Of a DNA stretch of 64,000 nucleotides, positions 61,585 through 64,000 are shown in pieces (position 1 is the stretch's first letter; each line of letters begins with the position of its first letter). The translations under genes were made by a program, and so were the position numbers. Origin of the DNA: Chitinophaga dinghuensis (GTDB lineage: Bacteria > Bacteroidota > Bacteroidia > Chitinophagales > Chitinophagaceae); the NCBI RefSeq assembly GCF_003259435.1, contig NZ_QLMA01000010.1, positions 242,560 through 306,559 of the forward strand, given 5' to 3'. The notes below the pieces were generated by a model. That model was not told the DNA's origin. It searched no databases and worked only from the letters and a program-made list of their open reading frames with translations.

Positions 61585-62004
61585 TTAAAAATTTCTGTGA
61601 GAGGCTACCCAATTGGAGATATATGCAGCGATATCCTGGGTATTGGTGCCTGGTGGAAATAGTTGCCCGACGCCCATTTCCTGCAGTTCTTTACTATCCT
61701 CTTCCGGGATAATGCCCCCACCGGTTAAGAGTACGTCGTTCATATTTTTTTCTTTCATCAGGGCGATTAAACGTGGAAATACTGTCATATGCGCGCCGGA
61801 AAGGATACTTACCCCGATGGCATCCACATCTTCCTGAAGGGCGGCATTTACCACCATTTCAGGCGTCTGACGGAGACCAGTGTAAATAACTTCCATACCG
61901 GCATCCCGCAGTGCGGCGGCAATCACCTTGGCGCCTCTGTCATGGCCATCCAGGCCGACTTTAGCTACCAGAACACGAACGGGACGATTGAGAGGGTTGA
62001 CCAT
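61585..62004 (-). CDS. Stand-alone cobalamin-binding protein, methylmalonyl-CoA mutase small-subunit type
   Basis: A 139-residue B12-binding Rossmann domain. The cobalamin motif DxHxxG is KVGLDGHDRGAKVI near residue 18, followed by GVSILSGAH (SxL) near 65 and LLTGGGIIP (GG) near 91. It matches the C-terminal domain of methylmalonyl-CoA mutase as found in split enzymes. Start: ATG at 62004 (MVNPLNRP); an upstream TTG would add four residues. The catalytic subunit is not adjacent. The epimerase of the same pathway is at 45 kb. Confidence 0.88.
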   Translation of the reverse strand: MVNPLNRPVRVLVAKVGLDGHDRGAKVIAAALRDAGMEVIYTGLRQTPEMVVNAALQEDVDAIGVSILSGAHMTVFPRLIALMKEKNMNDVLLTGGGIIPEEDSKELQEMGVGQLFPPGTNTQDIAAYISNWVASHRNF

Positions 62005-62063
62005 ACCTATTTTCAATTAAGGTCCTAAAGGTAAGGAATAGCTAAAACCTAACCACTATTCCT

Positions 62064-62071
62064 TACATTTG
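62064..62071 (+). promoter_or_regulatory. Promoter -7 box for glnS
   Basis: TACATTTG matches TAnnTTTG, 19 bases before the ATG at 62091. Confidence 0.5.
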
Positions 62072-62090
62072 CAGCTACATTTATATTCAT

Positions 62091-63761
62091 ATGAGCGAAG
62101 AAAGGTCACTCAATTTTTTAGAACAGATAGTAGAAGAAGATCTTGCCAGTGGGAAAAACGGGGGTCGCGTACTGACGCGTTTTCCGCCGGAGCCTAATGG
62201 CTACCTGCATATAGGTCATGCCAAGTCAATTGTACTGAATTTTGGTCTGGCCCAGAAATACAATGGCAAAACCAACCTTCGTTTTGATGATACCAATCCA
62301 GTAACAGAAGATACTGAGTATGTGGACTCTATCAAAGAAGATATTCGTTGGCTGGGATTTGAATGGGAAAAAGAACTGTATGCCTCCGATTATTTTGAGC
62401 AGCTGTATCAATATGCGGTAGCGCTGATCAAAAAAGGACTGGCTTATGTAGAAGATGCCACCGCAGAGGAAATTGCTGCGATGAAAGGTACGCCTACCAC
62501 TCCAGGTACTAACAGTCCTTGCAGAAGCCGTTCTGTAGAGGAAAACCTGGACCTGTTCGAACGTATGCGTAAAGGAGAATTCAAAGACGGGGAAAAAACC
62601 CTGAGAGCCAAAATTGATATGGCTGCTCCTAATATGCACATGCGCGACCCACTGATGTATCGTATCAAACATGCGCATCACCACCGCACCGGCGATAAAT
62701 GGTGCATCTATCCGATGTATGATTTCGCGCATGGTCAGAGCGATAGCATTGAAAATATTACCCATTCCGTTTGTACGCTGGAATTCATTCCTCACCGCCC
62801 ATTGTACGACTGGTTTATACAAGAGCTGGACATCTTCCCAAGCCACCAGTACGAATTTGCGCGTCTGAACCTGAATTACACCGTAATGAGTAAGCGTAAG
62901 CTGAAACAACTGGTAGAAGAAGGTCATGTAAGTGGTTGGGATGATCCGCGTATGCCAACGATCAGCGGTCTGCGTCGCCGTGGTTATACCGCAGCCAGCA
63001 TCCGCAGCCTCTGTGAGCGCGTAGGTATCCAGAAACGCGATAATATTATTGAATATAGTCTGCTCGAATTCTGTATCCGCGAAGAGCTGAACAGAACCGC
63101 TAACCGTGCCATGGCTGTCCTGGACCCGGTGAAACTGGTGATTACCAACTATCCGGAGGGACAAGTGGAAGAACTGGAAGCAGAGAATAATCCGGAAGAT
63201 CCAAATTCCGGTTCCCGTAAGCTGCCTTTCAGCAATACCCTTTACATTGAGCGGGAAGACTTTATGGAGAATCCTCCTAAGAAGTACTTCCGTCTTGGCC
63301 CAGGTATGATGGTACGTCTGAAAAATGCTTACATCATCAAAGGGGAAAGTGTGGATAAAGATGCAGATGGTAATATCACCACCATTTATGCTACTTATCT
63401 GCCAGAAAGTAAAAGCGGCGGAGATCATAGCGGCATGACCGTAAAAGGTACCATTCACTGGGTAAGTGCAGCACATGCAGCTACTGCAGAAGTAAGAATG
63501 TATGACCGCCTGTTTACTGTAGAAAATCCAGCTAGTGAAGAGGGAGACTTCAAGTCTTTCATCAACAAGGATTCCCTGCAGGTAATATCCAATGCTTTCG
63601 TAGAACCTGGTTTATTGCAGGCAAAGCCTGGAGACAGATTCCAGTTTATGCGTAAGGGTTATTTCAGTGTAGATCCGGACACTACCAGTGAAAAGATCGT
63701 CTTTAACAGGACTGTTACCCTGAAAGATGCCTGGGCTAAGGAAACAGCCAAAGCTAAATAA
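62091..63761 (+). CDS. glnS: Glutamine-tRNA ligase
   Basis: A 556-residue class I aminoacyl-tRNA synthetase. The HIGH motif is PEPNGYLHIGHAKSI near residue 33, the KMSKS motif is VMSKRKL near 267, and FDDTNP and the tRNA-acceptor contacts SPCRSRSVEEN are visible. The C-terminal third is the anticodon-binding beta-barrel pair. The length equals the E. coli enzyme. Its presence means that Gln-tRNA can be charged directly. The IS element begins 59 bases after its stop. Confidence 0.96.
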   Translation: MSEERSLNFLEQIVEEDLASGKNGGRVLTRFPPEPNGYLHIGHAKSIVLNFGLAQKYNGKTNLRFDDTNPVTEDTEYVDSIKEDIRWLGFEWEKELYASDYFEQLYQYAVALIKKGLAYVEDATAEEIAAMKGTPTTPGTNSPCRSRSVEENLDLFERMRKGEFKDGEKTLRAKIDMAAPNMHMRDPLMYRIKHAHHHRTGDKWCIYPMYDFAHGQSDSIENITHSVCTLEFIPHRPLYDWFIQELDIFPSHQYEFARLNLNYTVMSKRKLKQLVEEGHVSGWDDPRMPTISGLRRRGYTAASIRSLCERVGIQKRDNIIEYSLLEFCIREELNRTANRAMAVLDPVKLVITNYPEGQVEELEAENNPEDPNSGSRKLPFSNTLYIEREDFMENPPKKYFRLGPGMMVRLKNAYIIKGESVDKDADGNITTIYATYLPESKSGGDHSGMTVKGTIHWVSAAHAATAEVRMYDRLFTVENPASEEGDFKSFINKDSLQVISNAFVEPGLLQAKPGDRFQFMRKGYFSVDPDTTSEKIVFNRTVTLKDAWAKETAKAK

Positions 63762-63820
63762 TCGTCCAGATTATCCGGGTAAGCCGGATAAGATCATAAA
63801 AAAAAGGATTGACATCTGAG

Positions 63821-64000
63821 TGAAGTGCCCCCAAAAGTTTAGACACTTTTGGGGGCATTTTTATGAGTGCAAGAAAGAAACACAGTTTTGCCTTTAAGGT
63901 AAAAGCAATCAGACTAGTGGAAAAGGGTCAGAGCATTATGTCCACATCGGATGACCTGGACATAAGCCCTTCATTACTATTAAAATGGTGGGATTACTAT
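63821..64000 (+). mobile_element. Left end of an IS3-family (IS150-like) insertion sequence
   Basis: The end begins TGAAGTGCCCCCAAAAG and continues TTTAGACA, close to the terminal inverted repeats of IS150-group elements. A 13-base perfect palindrome (63826-63838 with 63845-63857) lies inside the end and could shield the element from transcription entering from glnS. A transposase reading frame starts at 63863. The right end and the target duplication lie outside the window. Confidence 0.8.
63863..64000 (+). CDS. IS3-family transposase, first frame (OrfA), partial
   Basis: 46 codons are visible, open to the window edge. The protein starts MSARKKHSFAFKVKAIRLVE and continues to LDISPSLLLKWWDYY, a helix-turn-helix of the type found in OrfA of IS3-family elements. 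The ATG is 5 bases after the palindrome. A second frame with the DDE integrase core is expected beyond the edge. Confidence 0.8.
   Translation, partial: MSARKKHSFAFKVKAIRLVEKGQSIMSTSDDLDISPSLLLKWWDYY

Noticed and set aside
62226..63476. 416-codon minus-strand open frame
   Set aside because: Antisense to glnS, which has all class I motifs; the translated sequence has no recognisable fold.
1..64000. tRNA, rRNA, CRISPR or defence island
   Set aside because: No cloverleaf with T-loop GGTTCGAxTCC, no rRNA core sequence, no regularly spaced repeats and no nuclease, helicase or restriction gene were seen on either strand.

Overview
The window looks like chromosome of a Bacteroidota bacterium of the Chitinophaga type (family Chitinophagaceae). 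This is judged from the gene repertoire (gliding genes gldB, gldF and gldG, a MurF-alanine racemase fusion, a half-size transketolase, TonB-dependent receptors with a CarboxypepD_reg-like N-terminus, the DUF1800/DUF1501 pair), from promoters of the Bacteroidota form TAnnTTTG, and from the near absence of Shine-Dalgarno sites. No database search was run. Coding density is high and most genes are housekeeping. I see no tRNA, rRNA, CRISPR array or prophage. The only mobile DNA is the left end of an IS3-family element running off the right edge.

Layout: 0.1-2 kb holds a cupin, an unknown protein and an LpxH-like phosphoesterase on the minus strand. 2-3.8 kb is a DUF47/PhoU-like protein with a Pit phosphate transporter. 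3.9-6.9 kb is rfbA, galE and the C-terminal half of transketolase. 7-9 kb is an ECF sigma factor, a membrane protein with three repeated motifs (probable anti-sigma factor) and a Spy-like periplasmic protein. 9-11 kb is a minus-strand unit of metallo-beta-lactamase-fold hydrolase, AraC regulator and NTF2-like protein. 11-16.9 kb is the elongasome operon mreB-mreC-mreD-PBP2-rodA. purD follows, then two oligopeptide transporters of different families (POT, OPT), a lipoprotein and the DUF1800-DUF1501 pair.

25.8-32.1 kb is a compact molybdenum-cofactor cluster: moeA, moaC, mobA, moaE, moaD, a small unknown protein, moaA, a TauE/SafE exporter and a MoeB-rhodanese fusion, in alternating orientations with overlapping ends. 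32-41 kb carries a GNAT enzyme, a monohaem cytochrome lipoprotein, serS, nadE, a beta-barrel protein, gldB, apaG, a small putative metalloprotease-like protein, YceI and murF. 41-57 kb carries an Oar-like receptor, methylmalonyl-CoA epimerase, cysteine desulfurase, gldF-gldG, TerC, the MurF-Alr fusion, lspA, a TlpA thioredoxin and a second TonB receptor. 57-64 kb carries a D-lactate dehydrogenase-like enzyme, fumC, enoyl-CoA hydratase, a repeat-rich spacer, a beta-barrel-like protein, a stand-alone B12-binding subunit, glnS and the IS end.

Functionally the window joins cell-wall work (mre/rod, murF, murF-alr), envelope and gliding functions (lspA, gldBFG, receptors) and cofactor synthesis (Moco, NAD). 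I found no clearly new defence or mobile system. The best candidates for something undescribed are the sigma/triple-repeat/Spy-like module, a structured leader before the Oar-like receptor, a competing hairpin between mreB and mreC, the small protein inside the Moco cluster, an intergenic repeat at 60.5 kb, and an orphan structured region after the epimerase gene.
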